Positions 21,348 through 33,015 are shown, counted from the first letter of the stretch. The stretch: DNA of 64,000 bases from Salvator merianae (GCA_003586115.2 QVOM02000023.1:8560108-8624107), one strand, 5' to 3'. Numbers and translations are program-made. The notes: generated from the letters alone by a model not told the origin.

Positions 21348-21921
21348 AGTCAGACTATTTATCAAAGACTTACAGCAATGAGCTCCTTTCCTCACACAAG
21401 GGCATCCACTAAGACTCCTCAATCTTCCTTGCAAAGTTACTACATCCCAAACCAGAAAAAGGAAGAGCTACAACAAAGGAGGATTTATGACTTTAACAAC
21501 ACTGTGAGAGTACAAGAAGATAATTTACTGCATATCTACAATTTCGTGAGCAACAGCTGTAGTAGCAGATAACTGTGGAGATTTTAACTATTTTACTTTA
21601 TGTAAGCCACAGACTGGAATACAGTGACAGTAAAACTTTTAAAGGCTTTTAAATGCTGTAAATTTTAAAGTTAATAATTTTTAAGGTGCTGATAAAGAGA
21701 TGTAAATAGTGCAGACGTACTAAATTACACCAAAGCTAAGTCTCCCTTTCATTACTATTTGGAGTAACAATGGTGTTTACAAGAAGGGCATATAGAGCAA
21801 TGCCGGTCCCCCCTCCTTTGGAACATAGCCCCTCCAAGGGATGACTATTAAAAGGTGAACAAACAAAAATAACTCAGTTCTTTTCCTGAAGTCTGAAAGA
21901 GTAAAAGAAGGAACAACTAAA
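21348..21921. other. Unique A/T-rich DNA
   Basis: No gene recognised. It carries the second copy of the TAATTTACTGCATATCTA text noted for the upstream duplication. Confidence 0.5.
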
Positions 21922-23039
21922 AATGAAAACAAACTTATCAGCCAGAGATTCTCGTGATGACAGTCAGCTGCGAAACAAGATAAATGACAAAAATCTAAAG
22001 GGAGCACAGAAGAGACCATTTCCCCCTTGAACCTAGCAGTGGAAATAGCACTTGTAGAGACTAAGTTAACTAAGGAATATGTGCAAACTCCTGAGAAAGA
22101 TAATCAACTTAAAGTGCAAGCTGAGCTACTGTTAGAACAAATAGTGGCCCCTGAAAGATTGGTGGGGGCAACAAACGTGGACAAGCCACCTTGGATATAT
22201 AAAATAACCACGGAAGAGAACCTATGGATTCAAGAATGACTCTACACCTATCCAAAGATATAGAGTATATTAAATTCTTCCTAACTAACTGTACTTAACT
22301 CCTAGCCATACTTGTGAAAGCGTATAAAATACTGAACGTAGATGAACCGTTATCAAATGCTGTTGACTCACAATCAAATAATAACCATGAAAATCTGGTG
22401 AAATTGAGCAAGAAGTGCCCTAAGATACCTACGAAAAGAGGAAGTAATAAGACATCTAATAACTTGAAGAAAAGCAAAAACATAAAGAATGGGGAAAAGC
22501 CTAAATATATACCTAGGGTAAATTTTAAGAAACTTTTAAACTTTTTTTTTTCTATGTAAGGAGGTAAACTCCAGATCAATTTCACCTCAAAAGGGAAAAC
22601 AAAGTCTAGTGCCAGCATTTGCAATAGTATTCAGGAAAAAGCCAAAGTAGATCTTTCAACTCATCAACCAAAAAAGAGTCCCTTAAAGGAGCCCTCAGTG
22701 ATCGCCCAGAGTGTAGAGAGAGAACTTCCCCGTCAGATGGTTTATCCTAAAGAGCAGATATAAGACTTACAAGATCAACAGTGTATGCTACCAGTCAGTA
22801 AGAAAGACCCCAAAAAGGGGAATATAAGGAACATTAATTGGAAGCTAGTGCTGGCATGGCATAAATTGGCATTTTTAAATTATCCCAAACCTAAAGGGTT
22901 TCTATCTCAACAGAGACGTAAGATTTTAACTGTACAATTGTATATTGTGCTTTTTAAATGCTTTGTAATTCTGGTGTGTGACTGTTATAAACTTATTCAT
23001 TCATTCAACATCGCATGGGTGGACCAAGATTTGGGATGA
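21922..23039 (+). pseudogene. Broken lysine-rich coding-like region, probably retroelement-derived
   Basis: A frame starting MKTNLSARDSRDD at 21922 closes after about 35 codons. A second frame (22027-22239) follows, then three consecutive open segments in one shared frame (22314-22559, 22560-22763, 22764-23039) separated by only two stop codons over about 240 codons. The peptide is lysine/asparagine-rich, with runs like NLKKSKNIKNGEKPKY and QQRRKILTVQ. This pattern fits a decayed retrotransposon ORF such as an ORF1-type nucleic-acid-binding protein. I recognise no specific family, and chance openness in A-rich DNA is possible. Confidence 0.35.
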
Positions 23040-24349
23040 TCAGCTCTCCTGATAGCCTGGATTCACGTATGGAAACTTATCTCTGGAATGGGACAGTCTA
23101 GGAACATCTCTTTTGTTCTTCTTTGTGTCTTGGTGACTGCTTCCTGCCATAGAGTCAAAATGTACAGTCCTAGAATGTCTCTTTCAGGAGTTGGGAGCTT
23201 CCAAACTCTCCAAAGTCACAAAGGTGGTGGTGCTACCTACCCCTCAACCCACAAAAGTAATCTGGTGATTTTTCATTTTTTAAAAGGACTTTAAAAATGC
23301 CTCCTTTGTCTACCAGTGAGGGAAAAACCTGTTTTCAAAAAGGCATTTGAAATACTGGAAGGGGAAAAAAAGGACTTTGTGCAATATAAAACTACTCCAC
23401 CTACTTTCAATTTGTTTTTTTTCTGATGAATTTTGCTGAGATATCTCATGTTTCCCAGGTGGTGGGTGTAAAAAAAAATATATATAATGTGATAATTTTC
23501 TTCCTGTTTTAGCTTTTATCTTTTGGTTGTTTGCTATTTAACCATTTTTAGATGTATTGTCCTCCGCTGCTTGAAGTCACTGTCATATAATATGGTGGTT
23601 TTAATGCCTGCCCTGTCCTCAGCATTAAACTGTGAGTATCTCTTCTAGGAATAGCAGCTGTTACCATAGAAACGCAAAGATACCCTGCCAGATCTAGCTT
23701 CGCTTACTATTTCCAACACTCACAGAATGCTAAAAGGAGCCCGGGATGCAAAAATTAATCTGTCATTAATGTTGAGTAATGTTTTTTTCTTCCTTTGGGC
23801 TTCAGTGATTTAGAACTCAGGTTTCGGGATGTGCAAAACAAATATTTTTTCTCACAGTCATGGCAGGCCTAAAATCACATCAGGCTATGTAATGGCCTGA
23901 TGTAACATTGGTCCCTCTAAGTCCTCCAGGCTCAAAAAAGACTTAAAAGGGAAGGCAGGAGCAAGGTGAGCTCAGGTGAACACCATATACAGGGGCAATG
24001 CTGTTTCAAAAAACTGTCAGGACAGTGTTTTGTATGTTCCTATTCAGGCTAGTTCCTCTAGAATTAATTGAAACACTGATGTTCTTTGCAGGTCCTGTTA
24101 AGATCTCTAAGAATGTAATTGTTAGCAAGTGTGTCTTTGAATATAGGGAATGACCTTGCCTTGAAACAATCCAGTCTGCTGCTATCCTGAGGTTTAGGAT
24201 AAGATCTGCCACTCATCTCGGTTAACATGCTGTGCTGGTTGAGGATAAAAGAAACTGTTGTAAAGGCAAAGACACCTCAAGCTGAGCTGGTTTCCTAGAG
24301 CCTATAGGGACGTATCCAGGCAGTTTGTTTGGCAAGAAGGGCTTTTCAT
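23040..24349. other. Non-coding stretch, no gene recognised
   Basis: A/T-rich unique DNA with short A- and T-runs. Frames are under 70 residues. Confidence 0.5.
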
Positions 24350-24350
24350 T

Positions 24351-24851
24351 AGAGATGTGCAAATTGGATTGGTGCTTGGCCAGTTTGAACTGAACTGAAG
24401 AGTTTGACTCAGCTTGATCGAACTGAAAGGGGTTGGTTTGATTTGAAGTGAACTGGTGGTGTTTCTTTAAATTGGATGAAACTGAATGGTCAAATTGTTT
24501 GAATTGACCCCCATCTGAACCAACGCCAGAGCTTGTGGCCATTTAAGAGGGGTGCTGTCTTACCCCCACCTTTCCCCTTGCCCAATGTCACCTACAGTTT
24601 TCTTTTTTGTATATAAAAAGACAAGATTTGCACAACTGTAAAATTCTGCATTCTTTAAAAAAAACCGTTTGAACAGCTTGACAACTGTTCGAGCTTCAAT
24701 CCAGCATCAGTTGTGTTTGTTCGACCTGGTTCTAGATCAAACCGAACTCAACGAGGTTCAATTCAATTCAATTCAACTCAACTCAACTCAATTCAATTCA
24801 ATTAGAATTGAACCAAACCAAACCCATGAATTTGAGTTGGCGCACATCTCT
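24351..24851. mobile_element. hAT-like MITE with AGAGATGTGCA termini
   Basis: It begins AGAGATGTGCAAATTGG and ends GTTGGCGCACATCTCT, forming terminal inverted repeats with the same GATGTGC / GCACATC core as the element at 17351. The interior has an (ATTCA)n-like microsatellite at 24765-24803 and TTGAACTGAACTGAA-type text. No transposase remnant is seen. Confidence 0.65.
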
Positions 24852-24944
24852 ATTTTTCATATGTTTTTGTGATGCAAATAATGGCAATGGGATAGGTTTA
24901 ATAACTTTGGTTAATGTAGATTACCAGAAGGATTGGAAGGAGTC

Positions 24945-25049
24945 ATATCTCAGGGACAGAGCAACTCTCCAGTAAGCAGAAAGTTGAAAGTTTAATCCCT
25001 GCCCTCTCCCTAGAAGAAATTAATGGCAAACCACTTCTGTATCTGCCAA
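24945..25049 (+). mobile_element. Sauria-type SINE fragment
   Basis: The text AGTTTAATCCCTGCCC…AATGGCAAACCACTTCTGTATCTGCCA matches the tRNA B-box to Bov-B-like junction of squamate SINEs. The same order is seen at 30.78-30.94 kb. It is interrupted by the next SINE. Confidence 0.5.
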
Positions 25050-25305
25050 TAATCACTAACAATATAGCGTAGTTGCTAGACCACTGGGCTAAAATTTAGA
25101 AATTCCTGGGTTTGAATCTTCACTCTGCCATTAAAGCCCCCTGGGTGATCTTGGGCCATTCACAACGTCTCAGCCTACCTCCCTGGGTTATTGTTGGGGT
25201 AAAATGGAGGAGAGGAGAATGTTTTTTGGCACGTTGGGCTCTTTTGGGGAAGAGGTTGGATATAAATGCAATGAATGAATGAATGAATGAATGAATGAAT
25301 GAATA
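25050..25305 (+). mobile_element. tRNA-derived SINE (family B) with (GAAT)n tail
   Basis: Head TAGACCACTGGGCTAA, B-box-like GGGTTTGAATC, then CTCTGCCATTAAAGCC, GGGTGATCTTGGGCCATTCA, CAGCCTACCTCCCTGGGTT, AAATGGAGGAGAGGAGAA and GGATATAAATGCAATGAATG. This is the common reptile SINE layout and resembles MIR-type elements. It ends in nine GAAT units at 25268-25303. Confidence 0.75.
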
Positions 25306-25880
25306 ACATAGGGACAGTGCCAGTCTCCAGAAGTATATTACCCTAGTGGATTTGGAACAGCCACGCTACTTTTAGCCATGCCTGGCATGGAGTCTGAGCA
25401 TGGAATCGGTGCAGACGTGCACCTGGCTCCCAAGAATAAAGAGGATGATGGCTCTAGTAATAATAGTTATTAAAAGTAGATCGTAAAAATTTTACGGGCG
25501 TATGTGCCATGTGATGTTAAGATTCATCAACAACTGACAGGCACCTGCAGGTTTGTGAAGGGGGAACAGAAGAGACCTCCCAAATAGCTTTCATTTGATG
25601 ATCCACTGTGCCATTGGGTGAGTGCAGTGTGTTTGGCCTCTTGACATGGTTTGTTATGATTTGTAATAAAAGTGGTTATTGGTAACAAATTTGCTGTTAA
25701 GCACGTCCCGGGTTGCTTCTAAGTGGATATCATTGGGAGCATGCCGTCAGCTATTAGAACGGGAGCCTAGAAGCAGAGAAAGGTAAAGAAGGGAAGGAAG
25801 GGGTACAGTGTGTACAGCCAACGCTCCCTAGCCTCACGGGGTTCTTGGCTGTGGAACTGCTCTGCAGCTTCAAGGTGTCT
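25306..25880. other. Non-coding stretch, no gene recognised
   Basis: Unique sequence with no credible frame. Confidence 0.5.
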
Positions 25881-26336
25881 GCCCAGTGTGACTAAACGCC
25901 AGATTGAAAATGGTTGTCTGCACGCTGGCACTGGTCCAGACCAGCCCCTGAAGCAGACCTTTTGGAGCTGGCCTCCAAGGATACTGAAGGAATAGGAACA
26001 AATATTCCCAGCCTTGGAGCCCCCAAGGATCCCATTTTGGTGGTGCACTTTGGTGTGCTGCTGAAACGGGTCCCCCAGTAATCTGGAAAATGGAGGTGTA
26101 ACTTCTGCATGCCTCCATCTTCTGGATTGGCGTCTGCTGGTCTGCCGGCACACCTGTTTAGTTAGGTCTACCAACAATCCAGATCGAGGCTCCCTTGATC
26201 TGGATTATGTTCCACCTATGTAGACAGAGCCTACCAGCAGTGGGTGCCCCCCGCCCTTGAACTGGTCTGTGATGCAGAAGGGAAGCCCATAGTCTACATT
26301 GGAGATTGGCCCAAAGGTAAGTGGAGAAAGGTCCTT
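25881..26336. mobile_element. Family G MITE, long-form copy
   Basis: Family blocks are ACTGGTCCAGACCAGCCCC, TTTTGGTGGTGCACTTTGG, TGCTGAAACGGGTCCCCC, GAAAATGGAGGTGTAAC, CCAGCAGTGGGTGCCCCCCG and TGATGCAGAAGGGAAGCCC. The right end is AGGTAAGTGGAGAAAGGTCC (26316-26335). Overlapping frames of 72-136 residues are derived from the element. Confidence 0.65.
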
Positions 26337-26344
26337 TGACAGGG

Positions 26345-27170
26345 TCGCAATTTATTTTTTATAAGTTTTATTGAAGTTTCCATAAACCATTAAAAAAACA
26401 CAAATAATAAATGGAAAAGAAAGAAACAAAGAAGAACAATATGATGATGATGATGAAGAAGAAGAAGAAGGAGAAGACAGAGCCAATCCAAAAATATAGG
26501 TAAAACATACTAAAACTCAGTAGAAACTAAAGGTCTAAATGTGATTTCTGATTGCTTTCTTAGTAGTTAAAAAGTAATTTTACATTATAATTCAATCAAA
26601 GTATTTCTAAACATCACTTTTTAAAATTAATATGCATAGACTATTCTTCAAATCCTACAAAAAACATGTTTTCTTTTTTTACACAGAAAGTTTTATGAAG
26701 GGTCCCCAGTTTTATCTCCCATACATAACTGCATTTCAAATTCTGTTTTCTTTTGTTCTATATTTTCTGATCTTTTGTCCATTTTAAATCTTTCCAATGA
26801 AGTTCATATCCTTCTACACTTAGTTGTTCTCTTGATTTAATTTTCAAATCACCATCTTCATTCCCCAACAACTCTTGGTATGTCAAACATTTTTCTTTTT
26901 TCTAGTGTTTTCTTTTAAAGTGTGCTTCCTGTGGAGATATCCACAGGGGTAATTTTGAACATAATCTAGGCTTATACTTAAACCAGATTTTCAATAATGT
27001 ATTTCTAACATAATGATTCTTGAAATCCACATTAACTTTAACTTTGTCATTGCATAGATAATCATGCCAACCAAATCTTAGTTCATGTCCCTCTAATTCT
27101 AACAATTGATTGTTTGTCAGTGTTTGTAATATATTGTTCATAGTTTGTTTTAATGGAAGAGACATGGTAT
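26345..27170 (-). mobile_element. L1 LINE ORF2 fragment with 3' end
   Basis: The minus-strand frame 27165-26902 ends in KLPLWISPQEAHFKRKH, and after a frameshift the reading continues as ELLGNEDGDLKIKSREQL and ELHWKDLKW. This wording is characteristic of vertebrate L1 ORF2 beyond the reverse-transcriptase core. The minus-strand end at 26345-26375 reads CTTCAATAAAACTTATAAAA, a typical L1 3' terminus. The coding piece and the tail are too close, so an internal deletion is likely. (GAT)n and (GAA)n tracts lie inside at 26441-26475. It is inactive. Confidence 0.7.
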
Positions 27171-27514
27171 ACTAAAACTCTATAAACTGAGATGCATTTT
27201 ATGTATCATGAAGCAAAAAAAAACAACCCTGGAATACTGTGCACTAACTATATTTGATAGGAAACAGCAAACGGGAAATTTCTACAGTGGATAGTACAGT
27301 ATACAAATTTAATCAATGATGAAATGGTTTACAAATTCCTATTTCAAGTGTCTAGTTTTGAGTACAGTAGTGATGTTTTTGGGAGAGGACTTCCTTGGTC
27401 AAAATGTCTCCACGCTATGTGGGCCAGATTAGCCTACATAGTGCAGAAAGAGCCAAAAAGACCAATGATGTATCCTTGAAAGAGTAAAGAGATATTACTA
27501 GAAGCAGGTCAAAA
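27171..27514. other. Non-coding stretch, no gene recognised
   Basis: A/T-rich sequence. It might include more L1-derived sequence, but no reading supports this. Confidence 0.45.
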
Positions 27515-27595
27515 TGGTGAGCATATCTGTCACCACATTACAGTCACCAGCATTCAAACACAACTCGATGGCATTTAGCAACTCAAGGCCGTATC
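27515..27595 (+). mobile_element. Possible Bov-B-like SINE 3' end
   Basis: CATATCTGTCACCACATTAC followed by AACACAACTCGATGGCATTT recalls the 'GTCGCCAT…CGACTCGATGGCA' end of Sauria-type SINEs. Only the end is visible. Confidence 0.3.
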
Positions 27596-28840
27596 ATAAC
27601 TATATATTTAAAGCTCACCAAGGGAAGAGGCACATTGGTTCCTCTCCTAAAACAGGGCTGAATTCCATTTTTACACAGAGCTTTGGAATTCTCCACTTTC
27701 TGTCTTGATGCACAATGTCTCTCTCTCTCTCCCCACTACAATCCATTCAGTGAGATTCCTCTATGTCTCAGCGACTACTTTAATCTCTATAATTTCATTA
27801 TTATTATTATTATTCTCCACCCAACCCCATTTACGAATAGCATCGTCTCATTTGCAGGGAATGAAATCAGCTCTTAATGAAGATCCACGGGGAAGTTCAG
27901 CTCACGAGTCTTCTGTATTTCTCTCTCTCTCTCTTTTCCCTCCCCTCTGCCCCCATAATTGGCTGCTTGGATAACAGTAATTTCAGATAATGTTTAATAA
28001 TTTGCAGCTCCGAGGCATTGTGTGGGAACCAAAGGGTTTTTTTGTTTCATGGAGCCTTGGAGAAATGCTGTCTCTTGGATCAATTTACCAGTGTTTGCAC
28101 ACCCTGGTGAACACACACTGAAGCATCAAAGAGCAGGCCAGTAATGGTGTATTCCAAAGAATGTTTCAGGATAAAAATAAGGTCATTGTTTTAATGGTTC
28201 CTGATTGACTACAAAGAGATGCCAAGAAGGGGGTTATAAGATCTTTTGGTGGCCTTGGACAGAGATAGACAAGACAACTGGTTTCAGGCTGGATATTGGT
28301 CCTGAACCTGTTTTCCTCTGTCTGTCTTCCTTGCCTTAAACCCCCAATGTTAGAGTTGATGTGAGAGCATGGTTCTTATTTAAAAAAAGAAAGAAAGAGG
28401 TCTTTTGAAATGGTTATGCCATTCTTCTTGAACGACTATATTAAGGTTGTTGTATAATAAGGGAATAAACAGATAGAAAGCAATGCTGCTATTACAGGGA
28501 TAAAAATGGCAAGGAAAAATCTTAGAACTTGAAGTGAAGAATGAATTTAAGAACAAAATATAGAAGGCAGCCGATAGGTGAAGGTTATCAAAGCCAATCT
28601 GATAATGTTGATGAAGACAGCTACACTATGACTAGCATTGGTTCTGATATTCAGACTAGAATAAGACCAGCAATAATAATAGTCAACAAAGGTTCCAGTT
28701 GTGATTAGTGTCTTTGGAACAAAAACGTGGACTTATTGGACTCAGATGAAATTTTGGCAGACCACCTACCCGAAGCAGCATTACTTGGAACAGTGTATGT
28801 GATCTGCTTATAGCTCTGTGATCAACAGGTTCTTAGGACT
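27596..28840. other. Unique DNA, candidate conserved stretch near 27.94-28.13 kb
   Basis: There are a (CT)n run at 27717-27730, an (ATT)n run at 27797-27813 and a CT run at 27920-27936. The segment 27945-28130 is repeat-free with TAATT and GATAA motifs (CATAATTGGCTGC, GATAATGTTTAATAATTTGC), which makes it a weak candidate for a conserved non-coding element. No coding frame. Confidence 0.4.
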
Positions 28841-29060
28841 CAGGCTGTGATCAGACACACACAAAAGAAAACATCTCTGAGGTGGTACAGAGACGACTTT
28901 GAGGTGGGAGTGTTCACACACCAGTCTGCCCCTCCCTTTTCTCCTGAACATTCAATGCTAGAAAAGGTGGATTAGAGAAAGCTTGGGAACACAAGGGCCA
29001 CACACTGTCTGTATGAGGTACTTCCAAGTCACCCCTTTTGTTACGTCTGAACACAGCCTC
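28841..29060. mobile_element. Family F MITE
   Basis: It starts CAGGCTGTGATCAGACACAC and ends GTCTGAACACAGCCTC. The inverted ends pair over about 25 bp (AGGCTGTG.TCAGAC…AAAAG). Interior blocks CTAGAAAAGGTGGATTAGAG and CACACACTGTCTGTATGA recur in inverted orientation at 42.15-42.37 kb. Such ends suggest a hAT-type element. No clear 8-bp target duplication is seen. Confidence 0.7.
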
Positions 29061-29139
29061 AGATGAAGAGAAGAAAACCAGCCTTGGCTATGAATATCCA
29101 ATTCTGAATGTGAACAAGAAGTCAGTGAAATCATACCTT

Positions 29140-29430
29140 GCTTACTGCGAGCTGCTTAATCGAACAAAAGGCTGTTCATTTTCGATTTCAAACTTGTGCA
29201 AAAACAAAAGATATAATGTTTCCATTGAAAAAAAGCTCTTTTCAAGGTTAAAACCACAGCAAACCTGAACTGTTTGATAGAATTGTTCATGTTTGTAAGA
29301 GCGGTACTGGTTCAGTTTGATTGCATTTTTGGATATGCATATCACTGCATGGTCAGTTTGATGCAAATGTTCACGAACACGAAGTGTTCGATTGAATTTT
29401 CAAACTTGAACGGAACCTTCTCACATTATA
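29140..29430. mobile_element. hAT-like MITE fragment related to the 17351 element
   Basis: GTTTCCATTGAAAAAAAGC followed by TTTTCAAGGTTAAAACC is the antisense of GGTTTTGACCTTGAAAGGGG…TTTTTCAATGGAAA at 17519-17554. The repeated GTTCATGTTTG/GTTCACGAACACGAA text also matches. Clear termini are not visible. Confidence 0.55.
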
Positions 29431-29629
29431 AATGGAATGTTTTTTTAGACAACTGTTCAGAAACTGGCAACCTTCCGAGCAATGGTGGAGTCATTGGCAC
29501 AGAGCAACAAGGAGACATGAATTGGCTGATGCAAGCCGGTGTTGTATCAAATGCTGAACAAATTAGAAATATCTTGTGTAGTAGTTTGGCAAAACAAGAA
29601 CAAAGAGTGCAGGCTAATATAGGATAAGG

Positions 29630-30085
29630 TGTTCCTTTAGATATTTGGTGCCCAAACCATTTAGGGCCTTAAAATTTAAGGACCTCAAATTGAGTTTGGT
29701 AGTGAATTGGCAGCTACTGCTGCAGCTTCTGAACCATCTTCAGTGCCAGTCTGGAAGTTTTCAGAGCATGGATTGCTGTGACTGGAGTGTCTCTGTCCAA
29801 AATGGGCTATAGCTGGTGAACCAGCCATGCCTGGAAGTAGACTCTCTTGGCCACCATCTTCACCTGAGCTTCAAGCGTCATTGTAGAGTCTAAAAGCACC
29901 CTCAGGTTTTGCACCTGTCCCTTCCAGAACAATGCAACTCCATTGAGAAGAAGGTGCCCTCAAACATCTGAGTAAGCACCTGAGATCCTGTGACACATCG
30001 CACCTCTGTCTTGTCTGGATTCAGTTTGGAGTATTTAATCATGCTTCCCACAACTGCAACCCTGTTAGGATTCTGAGTAGAGGGA
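29630..30085 (-). mobile_element. L2 LINE ORF2 fragment (reverse-transcriptase thumb region)
   Basis: On the minus strand, from high to low coordinate, the reading gives KLNPDKTEVRCVTGSQ, then LRVLLDSTMTLEAQVKMVAK, and after frameshifts an LPIHYQTQFEVLKF-like piece. This is the standard order in L2-type ORF2 proteins downstream of the catalytic YADD region. Frameshifts and stops show it is dead. It overlaps in protein coordinates with the fragment at 43.5 kb. Confidence 0.75.
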
Positions 30086-30655
30086 AATAGGTAGATTGCT
30101 GAATGAAATCTATGTAATTTGTCCAGGGTGCAGCATTTTCTTGGTTTGTATGTCTGATGTCTCTCCTCTCTCTTTCTCTTTTTCTCACTTTGATGCACAC
30201 TTGAGATGCTGTGGTTTCGTGCTCAGAGGGAACAAGTAGCGGATAGCTTGCATAACCCCCCCAGACTTTGAATAATGCTTCTGAGTCTGAAGCAGCTGAT
30301 CTGAAATCTGTCCCCCACACACTCCCTGGCTACTTTTGGAAACATACAGCTCGTGTTTCACATGGATGCTAAATTAATCAGGCTTTCTGAGTGCAGCGCA
30401 TGGAAAACCCAGTTAAGTAAACATTATAAGCATAAGCTCAGCACGGATGTAAGTAATCGTTGTGCACTTCTCCTCACGTGTTCCTCCCCAACCACAAATA
30501 ATAATAAGAAAAAACTCTGAGCATATTTTGTTTTATTGGTTGTTATCGCTTGGACCATGTGTACAACTGGATCCTTTGAAATGCAGGTGAGTGATGACTG
30601 TGCTACGTTTGCTCTGGCCAAGTGGTCTGTAATGTAAATAGAAAGCACATTTAAG
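30086..30655. other. Non-coding stretch, no gene recognised
   Basis: Mixed unique sequence with no credible coding frame. Confidence 0.5.
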
Positions 30656-30771
30656 AAAGGAGGGAAGAAAGAAGGGAGGGAGGGAAGGAAGGAAGGAAGG
30701 AAGGAAGGAAGGAAGGAAGGAAGGAAGGAAGGAAGGAAGGAAGGAAGGAAGGAAGGGGGAAGGAGGGAGGG
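30656..30771. repeat. (GGAA)n microsatellite
   Basis: About 18 uninterrupted GGAA units (30682-30755) with GGGA and AGGGAAGAAA edges. The run is all purine on the plus strand. The 130-residue minus-strand frame over it is an F-L-P-S repeat artefact. Confidence 0.95.
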
Positions 30772-30774
30772 AAT

Positions 30775-30945
30775 GGTATTACAAGCAGCCTGGAAAGCAG
30801 AGGGTTGCTGGTTCAATCCCCAGCCTCTCCTCTAAAGTACGCAATGGCAAACCACTTCTGAATCTCTGCTAGAAAAAAACATGGAGACAACCATGCAGTC
30901 AACCCGGAGTTGAACCGGACATGACAGTATCCGACAGCAACAAAA
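30775..30945 (+). mobile_element. Sauria-type SINE (tRNA head, Bov-B-like tail)
   Basis: GCAGAGGGTTGCTGGTTCAATCCCCAGCC contains a B-box-like site. It is followed by AATGGCAAACCACTTCTGAATCTCTGC, a Bov-B-like junction, and CCGGAGTTGAACCGGACATGACAG, equivalent to the 'GTCGGACACGAC' end of Bov-B-tailed SINEs. This is the best single pointer to a squamate source. Confidence 0.6.
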
Positions 30946-32258
30946 AGCATGACTATCATTATGCATGCTCACATCTAGGCTGTGCTTTCGACTTCGTTTG
31001 CTTCAAAGCAAACCTTCACAGAGTGCATTTTGGTTTTTCTAATCAACCTCCGTAGGGTTGCAATTTTAATCAATGAATTATTAAATTTCTTTTGGCCGTC
31101 CTCTTTTTCTTTTACTAAATGCATCCATAGGCAGATTTCTGCAAGTATCGCCTCTGCGGCTTTTGTGTTGGGGCTTTCGGACTACACACACACACAAAAG
31201 CAATGTGCATTCCATTAAGAAAAGGTGGAAGGGGGGCAGTTTAGCAAATCTACATTTTTAGTGCTGGCAGTGGTGCATCTGTTTAAACATGTTGCTTCTA
31301 CACATGTGTGCAATATAAGGACCCAGCGCACGCAGCAAAATTGCCTGCAGTGGTTATCTCTCTCTCTGTCTTGCTCTCTCGCCTTTGTCATCTCCTTTGT
31401 TTTTAAATAATGACGATTATTCTCTTCTTTCTCAAAACAATTTTAAATCTACAAGGAAGGTCAGGGGAGGTCGCAATTGCTGACCTATGGCTGAACTGGA
31501 GGAGCCAGTACTGTCTTTTTGAAGATCTGACAAAGGTCGCCGAACTGCAGCTTGTTATTGGCTCCCTGCGTCTAAGAAGCATAGCTTATCCTAAACAATT
31601 TTAAAATTACCACTGGCATCAGAATGTCAGGAGGTGGGTGGGGGGAGAGACTTGCTGAGGACGTCTAGACTCTGGCTAAGACAAGCTCCCTTAGAAGGGA
31701 GACCGGCGGGCAACAAAGCAGGGTGTGGGCTCCCTTTGGTGTGTGTGTGTTGAGGTTGCAGACGTATCGGCCAGAAAAACTCTGAGGTGGATCTCCCAGG
31801 GCGCAAACGCATCCTCTGCGACTTTGCTCCAGGGGGTGGAATTCCAGATAAGGAAAATCCATCCATCGGGCCTGCGACTGGGAGATTTTTCTTTCTTTCT
31901 TTCTTCTTTTTTTTTTCCTAAAGCAAAACAAAACAAGATCTTTATTGCTTTCTGCCAGTTCTAAAGCCCACTGTCGGCCTTTTATGAGCTCTTTAAATCA
32001 CACAGCACTACCCTCAGCACTTGAGCTGTGCTAAGCAGCTTCTAAGGGTTGCCTCCATCTCTTTCTTTCATTCAATCTTTTTCTTTCCTTTTCTTTTTTG
32101 AAAATAAAAGAAATATGACATGGGAATTAGTCCCTTCCTGAAATTCCTTTAAAAAGAAAAGTTTTCCTTAGTAAATTCTGAACAGACCCTTTTTTAAAAA
32201 AACAAAACAGGGAGGTTGGTAAAGGAAGGGATGGTTTCTGATTTGCTTGATAGTTCAT
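30946..32258. other. Unique non-coding DNA
   Basis: There are short (CA)n and (CT)n runs near 31186 and 31359, and (CTTT)n runs near 31888 and 32070. Three overlapping minus-strand frames (31627-31936) of 79-88 residues carry no recognisable domain. Confidence 0.5.
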
Positions 32259-32261
32259 TTT

Positions 32262-32480
32262 CTAGCCATAGAGGTAACGTGGTCTTAGGTTATGACTGGA
32301 GAGATGTGGGTTCAGATCTCTGCTCTGATCTTGGGCCAACTGCACATCTTGTACTTCCTCATCTACCTCACAGGGTTGATGTGAGCACGGCAGTGTCAAT
32401 GATAGAGAATTCCCTGGGGAAACTATATTTGGTGGGGACTGCAATTCTAGCGTTGTTTGGGGAGTTCTTTGCATGGGAGT
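32262..32480 (+). mobile_element. tRNA-derived SINE (family B), decayed
   Basis: GGTAACGTGGTCTTAGG…GTGGGTTCAGATCTCTGCTC, then GATCTTGGGCCAACTGCACA and CATCTACCTCACAGGGTTGA, in the same order as the copies at 25.05 and 59.42 kb. The right part is eroded. Confidence 0.6.
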
Positions 32481-32634
32481 CCTAGTGGATTGGGCTTTCT
32501 AATCTTGTTTCTCTGTGGGTTCTCTAACAACTCCTATCCAAGGCCCAGGGGAGTAGGGAATATAACAAGCCTCTCAGATGTTCACCTACCTATCTTCCTT
32601 CCTTCTTCCTTTTTCCTTCCTTCCATTTCTCTCT
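32481..32634. other. Non-coding spacer
   Basis: It contains a (TTCC)-rich run at 32595-32640. Confidence 0.5.
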
Positions 32635-32639
32635 GTTTC

Positions 32640-33015
32640 TCCCCTTCTTGGCCTGATGTGAAGTGAGTAGTGACTAGAGATAGGGCCTTTTTGGTGGTAG
32701 TTTCTAAACTATGGAATCTATTCCCTGGGGAGACGCATCTAGTACCTCTTCTGACTTCTTTAAGATGCCTAGTGGAAACATGGCTTTTCTCCCAGAACCT
32801 AACCCTAATTTAATTTAATTATAGTAATGCCTAGGGGCTGACTGGTGATTATTGCAGATTCTACAGCTAGCTCCTGACCATTTTAATAACATTTAGGGGA
32901 CTTTTCTGTTTTATTGATGTTTTTAGTATGCTTTGATGATGTTTTCTTAGTGTGTTTATACTGTACTTTAAGGCTGACTTTGTTTTTGAACTTTTGTGTA
33001 CCACCTTAGTTATTC
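32640..33015 (+). mobile_element. L2-type LINE 3' region
   Basis: The text reads GGGCCTTTTTGGTGGTAG, then CTATGGAATCTATTCCCTGG ('LWNLFPGE'-like), CTTCTGACTTCTTTAAGATGCC ('SDFFKMP'-like) and GAAACATGGCTTTTCTCCC ('ETWLFSQ'-like). These match the order in L2 ORF2 C-termini. A long A/T-rich 3' UTR follows, ending in GTGTACCACCTTAG. Confidence 0.6.
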
